Below, piece by piece: positions 1-6,021 of a stretch of DNA of 9,486 nucleotides (position 1 is the first letter of the stretch; every line of letters begins with the position of its first letter). Position numbers and translations under genes: made by a program. This DNA is from an uncultured Clostridia bacterium (GTDB lineage: Bacteria > Bacillota > Clostridia > Christensenellales > Borkfalkiaceae), in NCBI GenBank assembly GCA_947629605.1, contig CANREK010000042.1:1-9486 (forward strand). Direction: 5' to 3'. The notes beneath the pieces are model-generated. The model was not told where the DNA came from. It saw nothing but the letters and a program-made list of their open reading frames with translations, and ran no database searches.

Positions 1-1
1 G

Positions 2-757
2 AACAGCGCAAAGGATACCTTCCCCATGCTCTCCACATGGCAGCGCGACGGGAAGGATGTCGGCACCACGACGCCCGTCGATCCCGAACCCGACACGCAT
101 GAACAGAATCTGGCGGCCGTGCAAGCGGCGCTCGCAGAAGTGACGGACAAGACGATCGAAGAGGCGGGCACGACGACATTCCCCGCAACGAGCGGCGACG
201 TCGCCCTCGCTTGGGCGCTTGCGACGACGGAGGAACTTCCCGAGGGCATCACGTTCGCAAACGGCAAGCTCACCGTCACGGCGCTTCCCGAAACCGAAAC
301 GACCATTCGGCTCACCGTCACGGCGGCCCTCAACGACGCCGAGGAGAGTAAGACGATCACGATCACCGTCAAGGCGGCCGAAAAGACCGACCCCGATCCC
401 GTCGATCCCGTCGATCCGGATCCCGACAAGCCCGATCCCGATGAGCCTGACAAGCCCGTCGATCCGGATCCCGATGATCCCGACAATCCGGACAACCCGG
501 ACAATCCGGACAATCCTGACAACCCGGATCCCGATAAGCCCGACAAGCCCGATCCCGATAATCCCGGCAGCGACACGCCCGGCAGCAGTGATACCCCGAG
601 CACGCCCGAAAATCCCGATGAGGGCGAGGCGCCTTCTCAGCCCGCAGAGGAAAAGAAGGGCTGCGGCGGCGAGATCGGCGGCGCGGTGTTTGCGGTCGTA
701 GCCATCATTTTGGCCGCCGCGCTCGTCATCGTCGTGGTCGAAAAGAAACGTCAATAA
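2..757 (+). CDS. Secreted Ig-like domain protein with Asp/Pro-rich spacer and C-terminal TM anchor (5' partial)
   Basis: The frame is open to the left edge, so the ATG at 26 is an internal codon and the true start lies upstream. Numbering from that Met, residues 28-117 look like a bacterial Ig-like beta sandwich of the 'atrophied' aBig type: a 'Leu-Ala-Trp' strand, then 'GITFANGKLTV', then a closing strand 'KTITITV'. Residues 121-180 are an Asp/Pro/Asn/Lys-rich, probably extended, wall-spanning spacer, followed by a Ser/Thr/Pro/Gly linker. The C terminus has KKGCGGEIGG (210-219), a hydrophobic helix of about 20 residues (220-238) and the basic tail EKKRQ. That tripartite layout resembles sorting-type C-terminal tails but lacks LPXTG. 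The protein is probably exported and membrane- or wall-anchored. The upstream catalytic or binding portion is missing, so its role cannot be named. It is separated from the downstream operon by a hairpin and a promoter, so it is likely the end of a different transcription unit. Confidence 0.85.
   Translation, partial: NSAKDTFPMLSTWQRDGKDVGTTTPVDPEPDTHEQNLAAVQAALAEVTDKTIEEAGTTTFPATSGDVALAWALATTEELPEGITFANGKLTVTALPETETTIRLTVTAALNDAEESKTITITVKAAEKTDPDPVDPVDPDPDKPDPDEPDKPVDPDPDDPDNPDNPDNPDNPDNPDPDKPDKPDPDNPGSDTPGSSDTPSTPENPDEGEAPSQPAEEKKGCGGEIGGAVFAVVAIILAAALVIVVVEKKRQ
389..565 (+). repeat. Asp-Pro/Pro-Asp-Asn coding repeat
   Basis: This in-frame low-complexity tract encodes Asp-Pro, Pro-Asp-Lys and Pro-Asp-Asn units. 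It includes five consecutive Pro-Asp-Asn triplets at 479-523, with near-identical 9-base units of the CCGGACAAT kind. It encodes a rigid acidic spacer between the Ig-like domain and the membrane anchor. Such tracts expand and contract by slippage, so length may vary between strains and assembly may be less reliable here. Confidence 0.85.
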
Positions 758-768
758 CGAACGAAAAG

Positions 769-791
769 GGGGCGGCGGAGCCCGCCGCCCC
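769..791 (+). terminator. GC-rich hairpin after the Ig-like protein gene (possible terminator)
   Basis: A perfect 10-bp stem pairs 769-778 (GGGGCGGCGG) with 782-791 (CCGCCGCCCC) around a 3-nt loop, starting 12 nt after the stop codon. Outer arms CGAACG (758-763) and CGTTCG (796-801) could extend the structure past an internal mismatch. There is no U-run directly after the stem; the nearest T-rich stretches are at 823-826 and 841-846. It is therefore either a non-canonical terminator or a 3'-end stabilising hairpin. A second weak inverted repeat, GCAAAAT (802-808) and ATTTTGC (822-828), lies just downstream. Confidence 0.5.
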
Positions 792-868
792 GTGCCGTTC
801 GGCAAAATCGGCCATGATAGAATTTTGCAAAAAATTGTTATTTTTTATAAAAAATCTCCCAAACTGCC

Positions 869-897
869 TTGACATAACACGGCAAAAATGATATAAT
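869..897 (+). promoter_or_regulatory. Consensus SigmaA promoter with extended -10
   Basis: The -35 box TTGACA (869-874) and the -10 box TATAAT (892-897) both match consensus exactly, with a 17-nt spacer. TG at 889-890 gives an extended -10 element (TGNTATAAT). Transcription should start near 903-905, leaving a leader of about 70 nt before the first gene at 975. No other promoter of comparable quality was seen in the downstream gene series, so this probably drives the whole operon to the right edge. Confidence 0.88.
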
Positions 898-904
898 CTG
901 CATG

Positions 905-940
905 GAACGATAAATTGCGTTCATTTTCCGCGTTATTTTC
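905..940 (+). promoter_or_regulatory. Candidate operator: inverted and direct repeats at the transcription start
   Basis: GAACG (905-909) and CGTTC (918-922) form an 8-nt-spaced inverted repeat that begins about where transcription should start. Overlapping it is a direct repeat, GCGTTCATTTTC (917-928) and GCGTTATTTTC (930-940), with a 13-nt period and one base deleted. A repressor bound here would sit on the initiating polymerase. The arms are short and chance is possible. No regulator gene is present in the window to pair with it. Confidence 0.3.
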
Positions 941-974
941 AGACAAAATAAATTTCATGGAGAAAAGAGAAAAT

Positions 975-1262
975 ATGCTTGGCTTATTGGCGCTCAACTC
1001 ACTCGGCACAACGGATATCATCTTCTTCATCGTCCTTGCGGCGCTCGTTGTGCTGTGTGTCGGAGTCTATTTTCTGATTCCCGTTCTCAACAAAAAACAA
1101 TACAGGGAACAGCGCGAGAATCTCAAAAAGAGAGAGGCCGCGTTCAATTCCAATGTACAACGCACCGACGGAGCCCCCGTGGCGCACGATCTCCCCGCCG
1201 AAACGGAGGAGGTGACGCCCGAGGGCGATTTGCCGACCGAAGAAACCGATGAAGAAAAGTAG
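975..1262 (+). CDS. Small single-pass membrane protein opening the ABC operon
   Basis: The product is 95 residues. A short N terminus precedes one strong hydrophobic helix at about residues 14-37. Then come a basic stretch rich in Lys/Arg/Gln (39-55, probably helical) and an acidic Glu/Thr/Pro-rich tail ending TDEEK. I chose the ATG at 975 because GGAG (959-962) followed by a purine-rich run precedes it. An in-frame ATG at 957 and a TTG at 915 lack a convincing Shine-Dalgarno, and 957 overlaps that GGAG. The 3' end overlaps the next gene by 14 nt, which suggests translational coupling and joint function. I do not recognise a family. The tail is probably cytoplasmic by the positive-inside rule. 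Being first in the operon after a strong promoter, it may be an accessory or assembly factor of the transporter, but this is inference. Confidence 0.75.
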   Translation: MLGLLALNSLGTTDIIFFIVLAALVVLCVGVYFLIPVLNKKQYREQRENLKKREAAFNSNVQRTDGAPVAHDLPAETEEVTPEGDLPTEETDEEK

Positions 1263-2553
1263 GATCTTTGCGACCGTCATTTATTTCATCTTCACCTTCG
1301 GCATCGGCATCGTATTTGCGATCACGCTCCCCGGGTATTTTGTCAACTTTACGATCCCCGCGGAGATGATCTCGGAAGCCTTGGAGCGCGGCGACACGCT
1401 CACGGCGCTCGTCATGGCGGAACCCATCGGATTTTCGAGGGAACCCGTGCTCAAAGCGGAGTTCGACGGCGGCGGCGTGGTCCTCTACGAGGCCGTCACC
1501 GAGTACTACGAGGGGGATGCCGCAGACCGCGACGCTCCCGCACAGGGCAAACTCATCCAAGGCATGCTCTACAAGTGCTACGCGGGGTATGTCTATGGCG
1601 CAGAGGGGAAATACGACGTTTTCGCCACCGAAAATAACGGCACTTCGCTCCGCGTCACCACGGCGGAGGGAAAGGAAACGGTTCTGCCGCTCCTCGACTA
1701 CGACAGCAACGGCGACGGCAAAAATGACGGGATCTCCGTCTACAAGCAAAAGGGTTTTATCTTTTTGGAGATCCGCGAGAGCGACGTCTCCTCCATCCAA
1801 GGGCTCGCCTTTACCGATAAAACGGGCGCCACGGTCATCACCGCCGAGGCAGAGAATGCTCTCACCTTTGAAAGCGCCCTCTTCGATTGCTTCGGCGATA
1901 TCGAAGCATACAACGGCTGGGTCAAGACGGGCAGCACGGAGGGGGTCACGGAATCGGCGCGGCAGGAAGCCATCGATTCCCGCAACCAATACGTAAAGGA
2001 TGTGGAGGCAAGGCTGACGGGCACCGCGGGGTGCGTGTACACGAGGACCTCGGAGGAATACACGGCGGCGCGGTCCGCAGTCACAAGCCGTGCCAACACC
2101 AAGGCCATTCCCTTTATCATCATCTATTTCGTCGCCATCTACATCATCGCAGATTTCCTCCTCGGAACGCACTATATCATCAAATTTTTCAAGTGGTTCC
2201 TGTTCAAAGTGTGCAAGCTCGGCGGAAAGAAAAGGTCCCCCGCGAGAGACGACGTGTTCGGCCACGACTATTACAGCATGGTGACGCTCAGTCTCGACAT
2301 CTCCGAAGTCCCCGACTTCAACGGCAGTGTCTCCATCAAGTACACGGGAGAGGGGGAAGAATACGTCTTTACGCTCATAAGGTCGGAAAATTACTCGACG
2401 ATGCTCCGCATGAAAGCGGGCGTGTACGTCAACCCGTTCATCGAGATCGACAGGGCATACGGGCCCGTGGATCTCCCCGAGAACCTCGAAGTCGAAGGGT
2501 ATCAAACCCATAAGATAATAAAAATCGTAAAACGTGAGGAACAACGCCTATGA
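1249..2553 (+). CDS. Two-TM membrane protein of unknown family, transporter-associated
   Basis: The product is 434 residues. A first TM helix at about 6-27 resembles an uncleaved signal anchor. A large domain of about 255 residues follows, then a second hydrophobic helix at about 286-306, an aromatic/basic stretch (FFKWFLFKVCKLGGKKR, 313-329), and a C-terminal beta-rich domain of about 95 residues (340-430). If the N terminus is inside, the large domain is outside and the C-terminal domain is cytoplasmic. Residues 150-160 read DYDSNGDGKND, a close match to the calcium-binding loop pattern of dockerin/EF-hand-like repeats (DxDxNGDGxxD). The gene overlaps its predecessor by 14 nt and the ATPase gene by 4 nt (ATGA), so it is probably co-translated with the transporter. 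I recognise no named family; it has neither the permease EAA loop nor a binding-protein fold signature. It could sense or present substrate outside and contact the ATPase inside. Confidence 0.88.
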   Translation: MKKSRIFATVIYFIFTFGIGIVFAITLPGYFVNFTIPAEMISEALERGDTLTALVMAEPIGFSREPVLKAEFDGGGVVLYEAVTEYYEGDAADRDAPAQGKLIQGMLYKCYAGYVYGAEGKYDVFATENNGTSLRVTTAEGKETVLPLLDYDSNGDGKNDGISVYKQKGFIFLEIRESDVSSIQGLAFTDKTGATVITAEAENALTFESALFDCFGDIEAYNGWVKTGSTEGVTESARQEAIDSRNQYVKDVEARLTGTAGCVYTRTSEEYTAARSAVTSRANTKAIPFIIIYFVAIYIIADFLLGTHYIIKFFKWFLFKVCKLGGKKRSPARDDVFGHDYYSMVTLSLDISEVPDFNGSVSIKYTGEGEEYVFTLIRSENYSTMLRMKAGVYVNPFIEIDRAYGPVDLPENLEVEGYQTHKIIKIVKREEQRL

Positions 2554-3623
2554 AAATATCCATTCAACATTTGACGAAGATTTTCCCCAGCCGTACAAAG
2601 GGAGATAAAGCCGTTCATGCCGTTGAGGACATGAACATCGAGATCCCCTCCGGCAAACTCGTAGGACTTCTCGGACCCTCGGGCTGCGGCAAGTCCACGA
2701 CGCTGTTCATGCTGAGCGGGCTCGAAAGTCCCACCTCCGGCAAGATCATGTTCGACGATCAGGATGTCACCACGCTCTCTGCGGAGAAGCGCGGCGTCGG
2801 CCTCGTGTTCCAGAACTATGCGCTCTATCCCCACATGACGGTGGAGCAGAACATCCGCTTCCCGCTCGATAACATGCGCATCAAGAAGGAAGAGGGCAAC
2901 GCCCGTGCGCTCGACGCGGCAAGGCTCGTGCAGATCGAGGACCTCATGGCAAGAAAGCCGAACGAGCTCTCGGGCGGCCAGCAGCAGCGCGTCGCCATCG
3001 CCCGCGCTCTCGTCAAGATGCCCAATGTCCTCCTCCTCGACGAACCTCTGTCCAACCTCGACGCCCGCCTCCGCCTTCAAACGCGTGAGGAGATCAAGCG
3101 CATCCAGCGCACGACGGGCATCACGACGGTGTTCGTCACGCACGACCAAGAGGAAGCCATGAGCATCTGCGACACGATGGTCGTCATGAAGCTCGGCATC
3201 GTGCAGCAGATCGGCGCCCCGCAGGACATCTACGACGATCCCAACAACCTCTTCGTCGCAAACTTCCTCGGCACGCCGCCCATCAACATCTTCAAGGGGA
3301 AGATCTCGGGCGGAAAGGTCTACATCGGCGGCGAAGCCATCGGCGAGACCAAGTACGAGGACCGCGACGTCTACGTCGGCATCCGCCCCGAGGGATATAT
3401 CTATCACGAGGATGGCGCCTTCACCCTTCAACTCGACCACATCGAGGTCATGGGCAGAGACAAGTCCGTCGTCTCCACGCACGAGGCTTCCACCAAGCCG
3501 ACCGTGCGCAGCATCATCGACAGCGACGTTCCGCTGCCTCGGGATGCGACCGAGCTCAAATTCAACATCAAACCCAACAAGCTGTTCCTGTTCGACGCAG
3601 AGACGGAAGAGAGGTTGAGATGA
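2550..3623 (+). CDS. ABC transporter ATPase, MalK/MsmX/UgpC type (CUT1 importer)
   Basis: This 357-residue cytoplasmic ATPase powers import through the two permeases encoded downstream. All nucleotide-binding motifs are intact: Walker [10 protein letters not shown] (42-50), Q-loop at Q88 within [12 protein letters not shown], signature LSGGQQQR (140-147), Walker B LLLDEP (161-166), D-loop SNLDA (168-172) and the switch His in VTHDQEEA (199-area, His198). Residues from about 236 on form the C-terminal OB/TOBE-type regulatory domain usual for MalK and UgpC, including 'VGIRPEG' (276-282). The length is close to, perhaps slightly under, the usual 365-380 for the family. The start is well supported: TGAGGA (2535-2540) lies 9 nt upstream, and the ATG overlaps the preceding stop as ATGA. 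MsmX-type ATPases often serve several sugar importers and sit apart from them; here the ATPase is inside a complete importer operon. The substrate cannot be read from this subunit. Confidence 0.96.
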   Translation: MKISIQHLTKIFPSRTKGDKAVHAVEDMNIEIPSGKLVGLLGPSGCGKSTTLFMLSGLESPTSGKIMFDDQDVTTLSAEKRGVGLVFQNYALYPHMTVEQNIRFPLDNMRIKKEEGNARALDAARLVQIEDLMARKPNELSGGQQQRVAIARALVKMPNVLLLDEPLSNLDARLRLQTREEIKRIQRTTGITTVFVTHDQEEAMSICDTMVVMKLGIVQQIGAPQDIYDDPNNLFVANFLGTPPINIFKGKISGGKVYIGGEAIGETKYEDRDVYVGIRPEGYIYHEDGAFTLQLDHIEVMGRDKSVVSTHEASTKPTVRSIIDSDVPLPRDATELKFNIKPNKLFLFDAETEERLR

Positions 3624-3679
3624 AGAAAAAAACTCGCACCGCACCCGCGTATGCGGCAGAGCAGAATGTAAGATACTGA
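3620..3679 (+). CDS. Possible 19-codon mini-ORF between ATPase and permease genes
   Basis: An ATG at 3620 overlaps the ATPase stop as ATGA and opens a 19-residue frame, [19 protein letters not shown], ending in TGA at 3677-3679. A purine-rich AGAGAGG run lies about 5-10 nt upstream, and the stop codon abuts the strong AGGAGG of the permease gene. Ribosomes finishing it would end on the next gene's Shine-Dalgarno, so it may act as a coupling or leader peptide filling an otherwise untranslated 66-nt gap. It could equally be chance: the frame is very short and the peptide has no recognisable feature beyond a basic start. Confidence 0.25.
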   Translation: MKKKTRTAPAYAAEQNVRY

Positions 3680-3689
3680 GGAGGGGACT

Positions 3690-4931
3690 ATGGCGCATGA
3701 ATTCAATTTGTTATCACAGATATTGACGGTATTCCCTCAAAATGCCGTCATCATCTGCTGTGTCCTCGGCGTGATCGCCGTGCTCATGGCCGCGACCATC
3801 ATCCTCCTTTACCTCAAAAAGAGGCCGAAGAAGGAACCGGGAAGCGTAGGATTTTTCGGGCGTATCAAGAATAACGTCAAGGAAAAATGCGCTGCGGTCA
3901 AGGATGTTTTCAAGAAAAAACCCAAGGAAGAATACGCCTATGCGGGCCCCGAGCTCACCAAGGGGGAAAAGTTCCGCCGCGGGCTCAAATCGCAGAGCGG
4001 TTGGCTGTTCGTCGCTCCCGCACTCATCCTCATGGCTGTGTTCACCTTCTATCCCATCATCGCGGCGCTCGTCAATTCCTTCAAACAGGGATACAATTCC
4101 ATGACGGGTTCCTTCAACGGGTGGGGCTTCGACAACTTTGTCCGCGTTCTCAAAGGGGACACGGGCACGGGCGGCGCCGACTTCGTGCAATGCCTCATCA
4201 ACACGCTGGTTTTGACCTTTATCTCCGTTCCGCTCTCCACGCTCCTCGCGCTTCTCATCAGCGTGGCGCTCAATTCCATCAAGCGGATCCAAAAGGCCTA
4301 TCAGACCATTCTCTTCCTGCCGTATCTCACCAACGCGCTCGCCCTGGGCGCCGTGTTCGCGACCTTTTTCCAGATCATCGGTACGGCGAACAATACGGAA
4401 TCGGTCGGTATCGTCAACAACGTGCTCGGTTGGTTCGGGGTCGCTCCCGTCGATTGGGTCGGGTTGACTTCGCCGCATTGGGAGATAGGGCGGCTAAGCA
4501 TTCCATGGGCCAAGTACATCGTCACCATCATCTATGAGATCTGGTCGGGGCTTCCCTTCAAGATCCTCATCCTGTTCAGCGCGATGCAGTCCATCAACAA
4601 GCAGTACTACGACGCCGCAAAGGTCGACGGTGCAAGCCGTTGGACGGTGCTCTGGAAGATCACGGCGCCGATGATCATGCCCCAGATCAGTTACCTGCTC
4701 GTCACGGGCATCATGGGCGGCATGAAGCAGTACTCGGCGGTCGTCGGTATCTTCGGCGTCACGATGGGTCAGGACTACGATATGGGCACCATGGTCGGAT
4801 ATCTGTACAACTACATCGAACTCGGACAGATGGGCTATGCGTTTGCGGGTTCGTTGATCCTCTTCATCATCATCATGATCATCACTTGGATCAACAACAA
4901 AGTCACCAAAAAACGCACGACGTATCGGTAA
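3690..4931 (+). CDS. ABC transporter permease, MalF/UgpA type, with N-terminal TM extension
   Basis: This inner-membrane subunit forms half of the translocation path with the next gene's product. Of its 413 residues, the permease core starts near residue 100: 'GWLFVAPALILMAVFTFYPI' (104-123) is the usual first MalF-type helix. The EAA loop that docks on the ATPase is at about 305-331, reading YYDAAKVDGASRW and then KITAP. The last hydrophobic helix (about 385-400) is followed by a basic tail. Unusually, the core is preceded by an extra TM helix (about 17-42) and a Lys-rich soluble linker (43-100). Typical MalF-like sugar permeases of Firmicutes are about 290-310 residues, so the extension adds roughly 100. 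The start is supported by AGGAGG (3679-3684) 5 nt upstream. The MalG-type gene follows after 12 nt. Confidence 0.95.
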   Translation: MAHEFNLLSQILTVFPQNAVIICCVLGVIAVLMAATIILLYLKKRPKKEPGSVGFFGRIKNNVKEKCAAVKDVFKKKPKEEYAYAGPELTKGEKFRRGLKSQSGWLFVAPALILMAVFTFYPIIAALVNSFKQGYNSMTGSFNGWGFDNFVRVLKGDTGTGGADFVQCLINTLVLTFISVPLSTLLALLISVALNSIKRIQKAYQTILFLPYLTNALALGAVFATFFQIIGTANNTESVGIVNNVLGWFGVAPVDWVGLTSPHWEIGRLSIPWAKYIVTIIYEIWSGLPFKILILFSAMQSINKQYYDAAKVDGASRWTVLWKITAPMIMPQISYLLVTGIMGGMKQYSAVVGIFGVTMGQDYDMGTMVGYLYNYIELGQMGYAFAGSLILFIIIMIITWINNKVTKKRTTYR

Positions 4932-4943
4932 GGAGGAGACGGG

Positions 4944-5945
4944 ATGTCATTTTTATCTAAGAAAAACGGCTCGGCCGAAGCAACCGTAGGCAAGTGGGAT
5001 CTTTCCGCGGGCGACGAGGGCTTCGATGCCGAAAAAGCCAAAAAGAGAGACAAAGTCAAGCACATCATACGGAATGTATTCATCTACATTTTCCTTACGG
5101 CCTGCGCGGTCCTCGCCTTCCTCCCGTTCTATTGGATGATCATATCCTCCGTCAAGACGGAGATGGAATTCCGCGAATCGGTCCCCACGTTCTTTCCGCA
5201 TACCTTCCAGTGGAAAAACTATTGGATGGTATTCCATCAGGTCACATCCAAGAACTCGTCGAGCGCATCTTTCTCGCAGATCCTCATCAACACGCTTGTC
5301 GTGGGCATTCTCTCCACCTTGCTCGGGCTCGTCATCATCGTCATCACGGCGTATGCCTTTGCCCGCATGAAGTTTAAGGGAAAGAACATGCTGTTTGCGA
5401 TCATGCTTGCCACGATGATGATCCCCGGCGAGCTCTTCACGGCTTCCAACTACATCACGGTCGCCAAGGCGGGCATGACGAACTCCTATACGGTGCTCAT
5501 CCTTCCCTTCCTTGTCAGCGTCTACTACATTTATCTACTAAGGAACAACTTCATGCAGATCCCCGAGTCGCTCTATCAGGCGGCCAAGGTCGACGGGCTC
5601 AGCGACATGGGGTACCTCATCAAGGTCATGGTCCCGCTCACCGCGCCCACGCTCATCTCCATCACGCTGCTCCGCTTCATCGGTACATGGAACAGCTACA
5701 TCTGGCCCCGTCTCGTCAACACGGCGCCTTGGCAGATGATCACCAATTGGGTCACGGGCGGCTTCGTCGACAGAAAACAGCCCGACGGCTTCTCCCTCTA
5801 CGGCGGGGCCTACGGTCTGTCCGAATCGTTGAACACCCTCAAAATGGCGGCCGTCTGCATGGTCAGTTTGCCCCTTCTCATCCTCTTCATCTTCTGCCGC
5901 AAATACATCATGCGCGGCGTGTCGAAGAGTGGCACCAAGGGCTAA
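4944..5945 (+). CDS. ABC transporter permease, MalG/UgpE type
   Basis: This is the second permease of the importer, 333 residues. About 40 hydrophilic, charged N-terminal residues precede the first TM helix (about 43-66). A core of roughly five more helices follows (near 112-138, 148-168, 180-200, 233-250 and 299-318). The EAA loop at about 207-233 reads LYQAAKVDGLSDMGYLIKV with the conserved Ala-Ala...Asp-Gly, and should contact the ATPase. Typical MalG-type proteins are about 270-300 residues, so the soluble N-terminal segment (with many Lys, Glu and Asp) is longer than usual. The start follows AGGAGGAG (4931-4938), which overlaps the stop of the MalF-type gene, so the two are tightly linked. 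A 76-nt gap follows before the binding-protein gene; I saw no convincing terminator or promoter in it. Confidence 0.95.
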   Translation: MSFLSKKNGSAEATVGKWDLSAGDEGFDAEKAKKRDKVKHIIRNVFIYIFLTACAVLAFLPFYWMIISSVKTEMEFRESVPTFFPHTFQWKNYWMVFHQVTSKNSSSASFSQILINTLVVGILSTLLGLVIIVITAYAFARMKFKGKNMLFAIMLATMMIPGELFTASNYITVAKAGMTNSYTVLILPFLVSVYYIYLLRNNFMQIPESLYQAAKVDGLSDMGYLIKVMVPLTAPTLISITLLRFIGTWNSYIWPRLVNTAPWQMITNWVTGGFVDRKQPDGFSLYGGAYGLSESLNTLKMAAVCMVSLPLLILFIFCRKYIMRGVSKSGTKG

Positions 5946-6021
5946 TGCCCGAAACCAATCGATTTCTTTCGTGTCCGCAGGGGGCGCGTGGGAGATAAAA
6001 TAAAAAAACAAGGAGAAAACA

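Noticed and set aside
389..565. Possible CRISPR-like or regulatory repeat array
   Set aside because: The units are 3-codon multiples in frame with a protein and have no unique spacers; they are a low-complexity coding tract.
219..701. Plus-strand 160-codon Arg/Ser/Pro-rich frame inside the Ig-like protein gene
   Set aside because: It is an out-of-frame reading of the Asp-Pro repeat DNA; the main frame has a coherent Ig domain, spacer and anchor.
915..974. TTG start at 915 (or ATG at 957) for the small membrane protein
   Set aside because: A TTG at 915 would lie about 10 nt from the predicted transcription start with no Shine-Dalgarno and adds a poorly hydrophobic N terminus. The ATG at 957 has no site upstream and overlaps the GGAG that serves 975.
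1144..2544. Long minus-strand frame (466 codons) opposite the 434-aa gene
   Set aside because: It mirrors the plus-strand gene, its composition is Val/Asp/Arg/Glu-rich as expected of an antisense reading of C-ending codons, and no domain is recognisable. The plus-strand gene has overlaps and TM structure that make sense.
2502..3698. Long minus-strand frame (398 codons) opposite the ATPase gene
   Set aside because: The plus strand encodes an ATPase with every ABC motif intact; the minus frame is a codon-bias shadow.
5946..6021. Possible internal promoter or processing hairpin before the binding-protein gene
   Set aside because: An AT-rich GATAAAAT at 5994-6001 has no matching -35 at the right spacing, and no stable hairpin was found in the gap.
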